Below are positions 53,833-63,351 of a stretch of 64,000 nucleotides of DNA, in pieces. Source of the DNA: Neoceratodus forsteri (Eukaryota > Chordata > Ceratodontiformes > Ceratodontidae); assembly GCA_016271365.2 (NCBI GenBank), contig CM028132.1, positions 1,188,403,001 to 1,188,467,000 of the forward strand, read 5' to 3'. Every line of letters starts with the position of its first letter. The first letter of the stretch is position 1. Position numbers and translations under genes: made by a program. Under the pieces are notes generated by a model. That model saw nothing but the letters and a program-made list of their open reading frames with translations. It did no database searches and was not told the DNA's origin.

Positions 53833-54934
53833 CCAAAAGTGCTACATTGCAGAATCCAAATAAGCATACTCTCAGTAAATCTCATACCAAAAACTAGATT
53901 TTTACATTACTTTGTTTTAAAATTATTAGCCATTTTGTAACTTTGATTGCACTACCTGTGCAATAAAAGCAGGTGTCAGTAAAGAGCTGCTGCTGATGTC
54001 ATGTAGGGACCTCAAAGTCTAGTAATCTCTGTCAGCAAGCTTATAGGACCCATTTCTCCAAAATTGTAAAGATCATGTGCAATGGTTTTCACAAGTAAAA
54101 CAGACAGCACCCATCATTAAACATTGCTATAAATACTATATATGTTCCAGGTTTTGTAACAAAGTTGATAAAATTGTATTATTTAATGCTGTTTTTGTGT
54201 GGTCCATTTCTCAAGGGTTGCTGGATAGTAAGTCTGCATGCCTCCAGACTGCTGAAGCCAGTTAGAGTGCTACTAATTTTATTGCTGTTTGTCATAGTCT
54301 GCTTTACAATATGTTTTAATAGGGGCCTTATATGTGTTCATTCCTACTAGGGGTGGAAGTGTTAGCTCTGGTAAAATTATCATTATAATTTATAGAACAT
54401 AGATGAGTCTGCCCCAACCCCATTAACAAGGAGATGGGATCATTTTTTTAAATTACCATTCTTAGAAGTTGCCTCAGTTGACTAATAGGTGTGAATAAGA
54501 TCAGCCTTTCATCAGAAACTTAGTCTGCAAACCTCACAGTGTACTATGTTCCAGCATTCAGCAAAATGACCTCAATAAAAAGGCACCCAGACAAAATATT
54601 GTCAGTTTTGTTACAAACCCTGAAACACAAAGTTTTTAAAGCGATGTTTACTAATTCATGCTGCCTGTTTTACTTATGAAAACCATTGCACATGATCTTT
54701 ACAACTTTAGAGAAACAGGTCCTATAAGCTTGCTGACAGGGAAAACTAGACTATGAGGTCCCTAGATGACATCAGTGCAGCTCTTTACTGGAACAGGCTT
54801 TCTTTGAACAGGTAGTGAAATCAGGATTACAAAATGGCTAATAACTTTAAAATGAAGTAACATAGAAAGCTACTTTTTGGTATGAGATTTACCGTGGATA
54901 TGCTTATTCTAGTTCTGCAATGGAGCACTTTTGG
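53833..54934. mobile_element. DNA element with about 345-bp inverted repeats
   Basis: Two long arms, about 53833-54177 and 54592-54934, are inverted copies. For example GCCATTTTGTAACTTTGATT (left) faces GCCATTTTGTAATCCTGATT (right, complement), and CAGCAAGCTTATAGGACC and GTAAAGATCATGTGCAATGG occur in both. The outer ends read CCAAAAGTGCTACATTGCAG and CCAAAAGTGCTCCATTGCAG. The centre (about 415 bp) has no ORF. The Tx1-like endonuclease reading is interrupted exactly here (WYKELLTPSG to the left in protein order, SFWSLGSDVCSGVGILF after). No direct TSD was identified, so the superfamily is open. Confidence 0.75.
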
Positions 54935-55090
54935 CCAGATGGCGTCAGCAGCTCTTTATACCAAGCCTTTTGTACACTTGACATTTCAGACATAGCAGAT
55001 AGCCTGGTGTCCTTCAAAAGCATCACTTTACAGTTTAAATGATGGAAAAGGGAAAAAGCAGTTTTCTGTCTCGATGCTGTTAACATTTGC
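54935..55090 (-). pseudogene. Tx1-like LINE no. 2: start of ORF2 endonuclease
   Basis: Minus-strand reading MLTASRQKTAFSLFHHLNCK, VMLLKDTRLSAMSEMSSVQK and AWYKELLTPSG. It corresponds to the Tx1 opening with LLQDTRL (here LLKDTRL). The reading stops at the long-inverted-repeat element. Upstream is a family A insertion that separates ORF2 from ORF1. Confidence 0.65.
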
Positions 55091-55094
55091 TTTT

Positions 55095-57242
55095 GCCTAA
55101 GGAACTTGGATGAAGGTAAGCTTACTGGTGCCGTCTTTATGGATCTCTCTAAGGCCTTTGACTTAGCTGATCATGACATCCTCCTTGGTAAACTCCACTC
55201 CTATGTTAGCAACTACCTCACTGGTAGATCTTAAATGGTTTGTACTGGGGGGGGGACACATCCAGCACCCTAGTGGAGTTCTACAAGGTTCCATACTAAA
55301 ACCTATCTTGTTCTTCCTCTTTGATAACCACCTCCTCAGGGATGGTACAGACTGCCACATGATAATGTACGTGGACAATCTTGCTCTTTACAGAAGTGAT
55401 AAGAGCCCAATGAATTTATCCTTCTCCCTTGCCAGCAAATTTGGGGTTGTCCAGAAGTGGTTTGCATCAAATAGACTACTCGCTTATACCAAAAAAAAAA
55501 CCACAGGCAATGCTTTTTGGGTCTAAACCAAGACTTGCAAAATGCACTGTAGGGCAAAATAACACCCTGAGTATTTTGGCTCCAGGTGGGTCCTCTCTTA
55601 AACAAGTAACTACTTTCAAATACCTGGGGGGTCACCTTTAATCCTTCCCTAACCTTTGCAGATCACATTGGGCAAGCAGTTATGAGTGTGAACCAAAAAC
55701 TAGGCATCAGTTTCTGCCGAAAGCATCTTACGACCTCAGAGGTGCATCTGGCCATTGCTCAAGGCACATTTTTACCTCTCCAGGATTATTGCTCTCCAAT
55801 TTCACCCAGACCTCAAACTGGTACCTTGCACAACTCAATATCACTTTTAACAGCATGTGCAGGTTTGTTGCACTGGCCCCATTCAGCATCCTCCACTGCT
55901 CCCTTTACTCGATGCTTGGTTGCATATTTCCACAGGCCCGCTGTGACTACCTTATCAGTATCCTTATTGAAAAGTCTCTTCGTGATGGAGTTAAAGGAGT
56001 AGCCCACCCAAAACTTGCAAAAACATATGTTGTGCAGAGTGTTTTGATTTATATGTTAAGTTGTTGTGTGTCCTTCCCCTCTGTCTGCTATTAAGAGATT
56101 TTCCTAAATTAGCCTGCTAGCTTTAGAGTAGTTTTACGACCCCTGGAGATCTCCATCTGAGACACCTTAATTGTATTCCTTTGTCCTACAATGCACCTTG
56201 TTTCATATGACAGTGATGTAGCAGAGACCATAAATCCAACAAAAAGCACTGCTTTACAGTTATCTCACAACAGTAGAGATGGCTATATTTTAAAATCTAT
56301 AGAATTCAGCTTAGTGACTACCCTCATCATAAAGGTCTTACTGTCCTGAAGAACTTTGCTGCTGGTAATTTTTGTGCAGCTTGTAAAGCTTCCAAGATAT
56401 GTATTTTGTTTTGCATGTGTGTGCTGAATGTTGGGTCTCTGCTACATCACTGTCACATGAGACAAGATGCACTGTGGGAACAAGGAATACAATTAAGCTG
56501 TCTCAGATGAAGATCCCCAGGGGTAGTAAAACAAGCATAAATCTAGCAGGCTAATTTAGGAGAAACTCCTAATAGCAGTCAGAGGGAAGGAAACACTAGA
56601 ACTTCACATACAAGTTAAAACACTCTGCACAGCATATATTTTTTGCAAGTTTTAGGTGGACTACTCTTTTAACTTCCCTCTAGCAAGACTCCTTAGTAGT
56701 GGGACTGGCACACTTGAACTGTGGTCCTTCTCTCAACATTTCCTTGACCATCCACATACTGCAACTGAGATGGGTCAGAGAGCCTTCTCCATCACTGCCC
56801 GCAAGCTATGGAATGGCTTCCCGGCCTTGCTTCACTCACTAGGCACTTCCCACCTTTTCAAATTGCATTTTAAAAATGCCCTCTTCACTGCCATGATTTG
56901 AAGTGTCCTTCCTGACGGGAGGTGGGGGGGCCAAGTTATCCAATTTAATTGTTTATTTTTCTTTGAGCTACATTATTACATATTAGCTGAATGTCAGTTT
57001 TAATTTGCTTTCTCACTGTACATGACTGGGCTGCCCAACTGCATGCCTTCACTTTTGTTTCTATTTGCATGAATTGTCATATATTATGCTCGTCCAGACT
57101 GTATGTACCACCTCCACTGGTATGTTGACTCTAATGTACTGTGTGTTGAATCTCATGTATTGTATATGCCATCTAGATGGCCTGGACCATTCCTGAAAAT
57201 GGTCCCTAGGACCAGTGTGCCTAACCAGTTATTAAATAAGTA
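55095..57242 (+). mobile_element. Family A LINE, 5'-truncated plus copy
   Basis: Starts in the RT at KLTGAVFMDLSKAFDLADHD, then VLQGSILKPILFFLF, VDNLALY (box YVDN), TTFKYLGG, VHLAIAQGTFLPLQDY, and after a 674-bp insertion NFPLARLLSSGTGTLELWSF, GQRAFSITARKLWNGFPALL and LFKLHFKNAL. The 3' end at 57180-57242 has CCTGAAAATGGTCCCTAGGA and a TTAAATAAGTAAATTAAG tail. Frame 1 reads through the internal element's TTAA duplication once that element is ignored (DGV-NFPLARLL). It separates ORF1 and ORF2 of Tx1-like no. 2. Confidence 0.78.
55995..56668. mobile_element. TTAA-flanked MITE with about 260-bp inverted repeats
   Basis: TTAA lies outside both ends (55991-55994, 56669-56672). The arms 55995-56260 and about 56405-56668 are inverted copies: AGGAGTAGCCCACCCAAAAC versus (complement) AAGAGTAGTCCACCTAAAAC; ATTAGCCTGCTAG, CCTTAATTGTATTCCTT and GACAGTGATGTAGCAGAGAC are in both. 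The ends resemble the abundant teleost TTAA-flanked MITEs that begin TTAAAGGGATAGTTCACCC (from memory), linked to piggyBac or Kolobok. It interrupts family A coding sequence cleanly, which confirms the TSD. No transposase. Confidence 0.85.
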
Positions 57243-57244
57243 AA

Positions 57245-58835
57245 TTAAGACTATCATTTGAAGTGACATCAGAATTCCAAAGAGGAGAAAAAACAGGCTA
57301 TCAAACCCTTCATCATAATTTTAATTTTCCTCCCCAAGCTACCCTTCCATGTTTTCCTTTTTTTCTTACTTGAAGAATCAGTTGCAGTATCATTATTCCC
57401 AGATGATGAGTCTGGCTGTGAAGAAAGGACTGAACAGACATCAGAGTCATCCTCCGTATCCCCCCACTGCCGGGATGACAGCAAGGCACTGTATCTGTTA
57501 GAGACTGACACCTCATTGAATTTCTGGACTTTGGACTTAAGTTGAGTCCCTGCTTGGCGCTGTGTGGTGACCATTGTCATTCTAGTAGTGTCAGGAGTGG
57601 AAGGGGGAGGCATAGTATCCATACAGCTCTCTTCCTCTTGTTGTTTCATGAGTGGAAGGTTGCCACCTTCTCTATCATAGGTGTTTCAGGAACAACAGTA
57701 TTCTGAGAATCAGGCTCGGCATCTGGAGAGGAGGTGGATGAGGCCATAGCTGATTCATGTGTCTTAGCTGTTGACCCACCCACAAAGCCTGGTAACTCTG
57801 AAATACTTGGAGTAAGTGCCTCCCTTTGAGAGTTAGTCCTCCATGATATCTTCCTACTAGTTTTGTCTTTGCACCATTTTGACATAAACATTCTCTTCTA
57901 GTAGATCCTCTTGGCCCGGCTGGCAATGAGCTGCCCATGGGCAGCTATAATATGAACATCCCACCTCTTCACACAGATTGCATTTCATTTTGTTTACACA
58001 GTGGAGGCTAGAATGCCCTACCTCATCACAGATGTTACATCTTACTTGATCACAGGTTCCACTTAGGTACTTATCGGAGCCACACTGACTACAATCCTTT
58101 GGTTGCCCAGCATAGAACACCACAGTCCTGACCCCCCCAAAAAAACTATTTGGGAGATGCTTTCAAGCAGACTCAGTCTGAGTGACATTTATTCAGACCT
58201 TCCACCCACCTTGTCCAAATACCTTTTGAGTCTATAATTGTGTCAGGATCACCAATGACGGTACATTTTTGTTTTAGCCAAAACGTGATATTCGTAATGG
58301 ATACTCCTTCATTACAGAATAAAATGTTCTCAGGTTTGTGAGCTTGTTTGGTTAGTAGTATTGCTATGAAGGCCGTCATATGGGGTTATTCTTCAATTTG
58401 TAGTATTGCAGCCAAAATAATTCTAAAGTTCTCAGTGTTTTAAAGCTAACATCAAAAGTCAGCTCCCCTCTCACATGCATGAGTGCATAAATGTCATTTG
58501 CTTGAAAGTGCACTGAACCTTTTAAAAACTCCCGAGCCACAAAGAGCCTATCTGGGGCATCATCCAGTCAACCCCTATATTTTAATTGTGCAGCATTGTG
58601 TCTCTTAGCAGAAAGAGTGGGGGCATGGAAAAGTGAGGCATAGGGTCTAGGATAAGTTGGCTTCACTACCCTTTCTGTTTGAGTTACCAACTGTTCAAGC
58701 ATATTGGTTACCCCCAGTGGAAATACTTGGGGGGGTACAGAAGGTTGAGTCTACTGACTGGGCTGAGGCTATCATTGTCACCAACTCGCTCAGCCGGTCA
58801 GCCCTCTACTCCCAAAGTGCCAACCTCTGAGCGTA
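57245..58835 (-). pseudogene. Tx1-like LINE no. 2: ORF1 zinc knuckles and C-terminal tail
   Basis: Minus-strand reading: QSVDSTFCTPPS, then NITFWLKQKCTVIGDPDTII, VVFYAGQPKDCSQCGSDKYL, SGTCDQVRCNICDEVGHSSL and HCVNKMKCNLCEEVGCSYYS, then CPWAAHCQPGQED. These are three C-x2-C-x4-H/C-x4-C knuckles after FYAGQP, as in Tx1-group ORF1 and in ZCCHC3. The tail is Pro/Ser/Thr-rich (MPPPSTPDTTRMTMVTTQRQ), then RYSALLSSRQWGDTEDDSDV and a basic end KKKRKTWKGSLGRK. Frameshifts fall near 58130 and 57650. Likely an RNA-binding partner of ORF2. Better preserved than the copy at 40.1 kb. Confidence 0.8.
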
Positions 58836-58839
58836 TGAT

Positions 58840-60112
58840 TTGTGTACAGTGAACAGAACAAGGTAGCCCTCTTGTCTGTTTTGTGGGTTCAAGTCACCTT
58901 AGTCTCAAGCTCTGGAAGGATTCAAACTGATAACCTATTGTTAGCATACCCAATTATCAGGCTCAGATAATTCTGTCTTTGGGGGGCCAGATATCTTTGC
59001 CTACGGGCACCCAACCAGGTCTTTCAAATGAACCCTTAGAACATTATGCAAGACTTTAGAGAACTCTATCCATTTCCCAGTATAAAATAAGCCCATGCAC
59101 AGTGTACTTATAACCTTTAAAAGCTCCACTTAAAATAAAAAGAAATGTCAAGGCACTCCATGCAGTTTCGTTTGTAAAAAAATATCTTTACTTTAAAAAT
59201 ATCAAAACAGAACAATAATTACAGAACAAATATATAGCCCAACACATACAGCCTTAAAACAAACAGGTAAAAAAGTACAGTTCCTACAATTAATAACTTC
59301 AGACTGGTATAATCTAATGCTTACTTTCTTTCAGTGCTTTGAGGCTCTGTCTCTCTCTTCTCTCAGTCAGAAATATTTTCTTGTGTCTCTGTCAGGTTCT
59401 TTCAGCAGTTAAACACACTTCTGAGCTGGCCTTCTCATGAGGTTGCTAACTCCACCTTGGTGTTATCAAACTCTATATTTTACAATACAGGGTCTCCAAA
59501 TAAAATATTTTAAAAAACATATGAGATGACCTCACTGACTTTCCTCTCCGCAGGTTAACTGGTCAGAACTGGTTTTTGCTCTGCTACACGTACATCTCAA
59601 AAGCTTCTTTGATTTAAGTCACTGTATTCAAAGCAAAAGTGTATTTGCCTCTATAATCCTGTCTGGACCTTGGAATCTACACCTCAAGTCTTTCTGATGT
59701 AATTCAAGGGGTTCCCTGGGAAACGTATATTGGACCTTCCAAATCCGTGTGGGTCCTCCCTGGCTCAGATATCAAACCTCTTCAATGTCCATTCTGGCCT
59801 CTCTCCGACGCCCCTCCCCACAAGTCCTTCCTGGTAACCATGCAAGTCAAAGGATCTTCCTGAGGGCATTATGAATGGCTAATCTTATTTCCTGGGATGA
59901 AGGCAAATTGACAAGATAATTGCACCCCAGATCTCTGCAGTTTAAAATACCTTCTGTCCTTGGAACTTATACCTGGGGGGGTCTTGATGTGTCAGTTCCA
60001 GTAAAACAGTAATTTCCTCGAGCTGACCTTCCCATCACATATTTTATATGTAATAAAAAATAATTAATACAGCACTCGAGCACTCGGAGCTGGTTGTCTA
60101 CGTCACAATCAA
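58840..60112. mobile_element. Candidate solo LTR
   Basis: A 1.27-kb segment interrupts the Tx1-like ORF1 reading. A 5-bp direct repeat ATGAT lies at 58835-58839 and 60113-60117. The termini are TTGTGTACAG and ACAATCAA, so TG...CA is found one base inside. CAGTATAAAATAAG at about 59078 is TATA-like on the plus strand and AATAAA-like signals occur on both strands. No coding sequence. The orientation is not settled. Its length and 5-bp TSD fit an LTR, but I cannot name a family. Confidence 0.45.
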
Positions 60113-61549
60113 ATGATCCATTTGCAACTCTGTTTCTTGAACTGCTTCATTTTGCAGTGTCTGGGAGGGCGGTGGAATTAATACTGCCAGATTAACATCA
60201 GTAGTGTTCAGTTCAGGATTCAATGTACCAGATTCAGAATCCATCTACCTTATGGGAGGGGGAGGGAGAGATTCTATTTCCCCTCACATTATTTAAAACT
60301 GCTTGCTGTGTTAGAGGTGCAAATAAATGCTCACCCTCTTTATATAATCCCACTGCAGATATATGCCCTGCTTGACCTTGCCCCTCGTTAGTACTTATAC
60401 TGGCTGGAATTCCTGAAGTGGCTGATGTAACTGCCGAATCAGCAGAAGTGAAACTAGAAAGGTTAGTCTTCCTGCTTGGGTCTGGTGATGTCTCCGAGTC
60501 CTCCACTTTATCCAGATTGCAGGGTGTCTTTCCTGGTAACTGTGATGCTACAGAGTCTCATTCCTGTCTGCTTACTAGTTTCATTATGTCTGGTGCCATT
60601 GAACTTGCCCCAGCTTCCCAATTGGACCTGTCTTTAGATTGTATCCAGCCTGCTGGCAGCAAAGCTTTCTCCAGCAACCAGCTACCACCGCCAGATGGTT
60701 CTAGTTTTTGCTCCATCTATCCCCTTCGCAATACTTGATGTCCTTCTGCTTCTGAGCTACTCATTCCTGGCTCTGAATTCAGGGCTTTCCCAGAGCATTT
60801 CCAAAATAACAGCACTCGCAGGTAACAAAGGCACAGATTTAGGTATTCCTTGGAAAATCCACTTTATTAAAGCAAGCTCAAGCCACGAACCTCAGCCCCA
60901 GTGCTTCAGCTTCATGAAGGCCATGAAGCCGAAGCACTGGGGCTGAGGTTTGCAGCTCAAGCTTGCTTTAATAAAGTGGATTTTCCAAGGAATACCTGAA
61001 TCTGTGCCTTTGTTATCTGTGAGTGCTGTTATTTTGAAATTGCTTTATGTGTGGGAATGGCAGCCCTCTTAACAGCACTGACCCATGCTGGGAGTTTCAC
61101 GGCAGCTACCTTGGAATAGCTGTCCCGGATTATGCAGGCTGCTCTTCTGTTGCCTTAGAACCTCTCTTTGTTTAGCTCACAATATTCTTCCCCTCCATAG
61201 CTGGGGCCAAGGATACATCCTAATCAGCAAGCATACATAGCAGATGAGCTCTTCTTTCTTTTATGCCTGCAGTCAAGGCATCATCCACTGAGACTGAAAC
61301 ATCAGAGCTGTGCATAAGGTTTGCTTCCTTATCTTGCAATTCGCTACTGTGTCCATCTGCAACATTGATATCCTCATTTCAGTTTTCAGTATACTTCTGG
61401 GCTTCATTTTTCAACATATCGGTTGCCATGCATCTTGGTGAAACCCCCAGGCTATCAGGGATTTCTTTCAGACTTACAAAAAACATATGTGGAATAGGAT
61501 CCAGAGAAGCAGCATGAACCTCTCCTCCTTCAGCACCACCAGTGTCTGC
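60113..61549 (-). pseudogene. Tx1-like LINE no. 2: ORF1 N-terminal part
   Basis: Minus-strand ATG at 61549 opens MADTGGAEGGEVHAASLDPI, PHMFFVSLKEIPDSLGVSPR, CMATDMLKNEAQKYTEN-stop and NEDINVADGHSSELQDKEAN. Further on come MEDSETSPDPSRKTNLSSFT and LNPELNTTDVNLAVLIPPPS. No known fold, low complexity, and a few stops. It joins the zinc-knuckle half once the LTR-like segment is ignored. A palindrome at 60780-61066 is inserted in it. The ATG lies about 40 bp from the 3' end of Tx1-like no. 3. Confidence 0.55.
60780..61066. repeat. Near-perfect long palindrome (foldback)
   Basis: Arms of about 113-120 bp face each other with a five-base centre (AAGGC). For example AAATCCACTTTATTAAAGCA (left) and TGCTTTAATAAAGTGGATTT (right); CCTCAGCCCCAGTGCTTC and GAAGCACTGGGGCTGAGG. 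The clear pairing is 60794-61043, with weaker pairing out to about 60780 and 61066. Few mismatches. No ORF spans it and no TSD was fixed. It lies within the Tx1-like ORF1 remnant. Confidence 0.9.
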
Positions 61550-61589
61550 CATCTTGCCAGACAGCGAGACAGACAGATGTTCCCCCTAC

Positions 61590-63349
61590 AGGAAGAGTAG
61601 GTCAAATTTTATTGTGAAACAAAATAAACCAGGAAATAACAATGTCAATCACTCAGAAGAAAAGAAACAAAAAAATACAGCTAAATCTGAAAAAAAAAGA
61701 AAATTATATACAATACAGAAATTGTGAAATCACCTATATCAGTAAACTAAGTGTAAATTACAAGGATAAGAATAAAGAAAAGAAGCAATAATTGTCATAG
61801 TGACAGCTCACAGTCGCAGATCATTCAGAACCTGGAAATTCTAACTAACTTTCTCCATACTAAAAATATAACTTCTGATAATAAATTATTAAGTCTCAGT
61901 CATTTATTGCATGTCATGCCAGTTATCACGTAAATTGACAGTGGGAAATATCTTAGATTCTGACCTATAAATATTTTTAAACTGAAGAAATTTTGCTAAA
62001 TAATTCCTGGAGTGGGAAACATTTCTGATGTAAAAAAAATGTCATCTGTTAAGCCATGTGTGCCATTTAAAGCAGGCCGATAATACATCTAGAGTACTAC
62101 AGTTCCATTTTCTCCAAACTGCCCTGTAATGTCCATAAATCAAAACCTAATAGTCTATTGTTTTTTTTCTATATGCATTTTTAGAGTTTTTTGCCGTTTT
62201 CTCCCCGTAGTTCCCAGGACCCCAGCAAACACGGCAGTGCATGCATGTGGAGGCGCACACGTACTCTGGGCACCAGCTCAGCCCCGTTCACCCCACCCTT
62301 GGCAATCACTGGGCTCCCCCATAGCCTGAACTCTACCGGATGGCAGCTAAGGGCTGGGGGAAACTCCTTATCTCTCCCCGGAGGAGGAAAGTTACCTCAC
62401 AGTAGCTCAGTCCTGCTCCTCACCCTCCCCTCTGATGACAGCCGACAACCCAGGCTCATTCCCAAACCCAGGTCGACAGCATTCAGTGCATCAACCCTCA
62501 GCACCACTGGGCCGGCTCCTAATGGTTTATTTTTGAAACAAAGGTTCAGTTCAGATTTGAACTATTAAGACCCCAAACCCTGTAATATAAAAGCAGTCAA
62601 AAAATAAATGATGCATAGTTTCAGCTTGATTAAAACACCCTGGTCTTGAACACATTCTCTCCTGTAACTTTATGCTGTTGATTACCTTTAACTATTTTGA
62701 TTACCTCTAACTGTTTGTTATGACAACATAACCAAACCATATCCCACATTTTCTGGGGGATTTGTGGCTTTGTTTATTGTCATATCATCTCAGATCTGGA
62801 AAACCGCAAAGGTCTGTTCAAATGATGGAGTATCCACATAGGATGTATCTAAAATTATTTGATACGGGATCTTCCTGGCTATATCGCAAAAGTGGGCATA
62901 TGTGATTTTCCAGCCACATAATTTCGAAAAAGCATCTTTCATATAGCCTGGGATAATTCTGGTAGATTTCAGAACTCTGAATCCACCAGCTTTCCGTGAA
63001 GTGAGACAAGCAGAAATATTGGAAATTATCCAACTTGACTAGGGTTTACTTGTTGGGAGCACCAAAGGCTTCAAATTGCAGTGAAGAAATATGCTATAAA
63101 AAAGACTATCGAATTAACCATAGCCATGCCACCTTTTTAATGGGGAAATACAGTATGTTATGTGTCTTTTAACTGGATTAAGTCTACATCACCAAAGAGC
63201 TTGGAAGAAAACAGTTAGCAGTGTTATCGCTAAAGATGAAGGTGGAAGAAATATGTAACTTAGATAAAGAAACACTGGGATTAAAAATGTTTTTATTAAA
63301 TACATTTGTTTTTTCATACTTAACTGCCACTTATTCCAATTAATCACTT
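61590..63349 (-). pseudogene. Tx1-like LINE no. 3: ORF2 C-terminus and 3' end
   Basis: Aligned by eye over most of its length with 43600-44806 plus 48669-48940 of Tx1-like no. 2. The minus strand encodes the same pieces (for example SWKITYAHFCDIARKIPYQI, MWDMVWLCCHNKQL). The A-rich 3' end stops at about 61600 next to GAAGAGTAGG, only about 50 bp from the ORF1 ATG of no. 2. It is interrupted by a GC-rich retroposon at 62166-62517 and, at 63350, by a CR1. Confidence 0.7.
62166..62517 (-). mobile_element. GC-rich retroposon, copy 4
   Basis: Minus strand: GGAGCCGGCCCAGTGGTGCT, GAGGGTTGATGCACTGAATG at the 5' end, matching copies 1 and 2, with the end CGGGGAGAAAACGGCAAAAA. The flanks CCTAATAGTCTATTGTTTTT (62146-62165) and CCTAATGGTTTATTTTTG (62518-62535) look like a decayed TSD. 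Comparison with Tx1-like no. 2 at about 44190 shows that the segment is extra. Shorter than copies 1 and 2 through internal loss. Confidence 0.7.
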
Positions 63350-63351
63350 TT

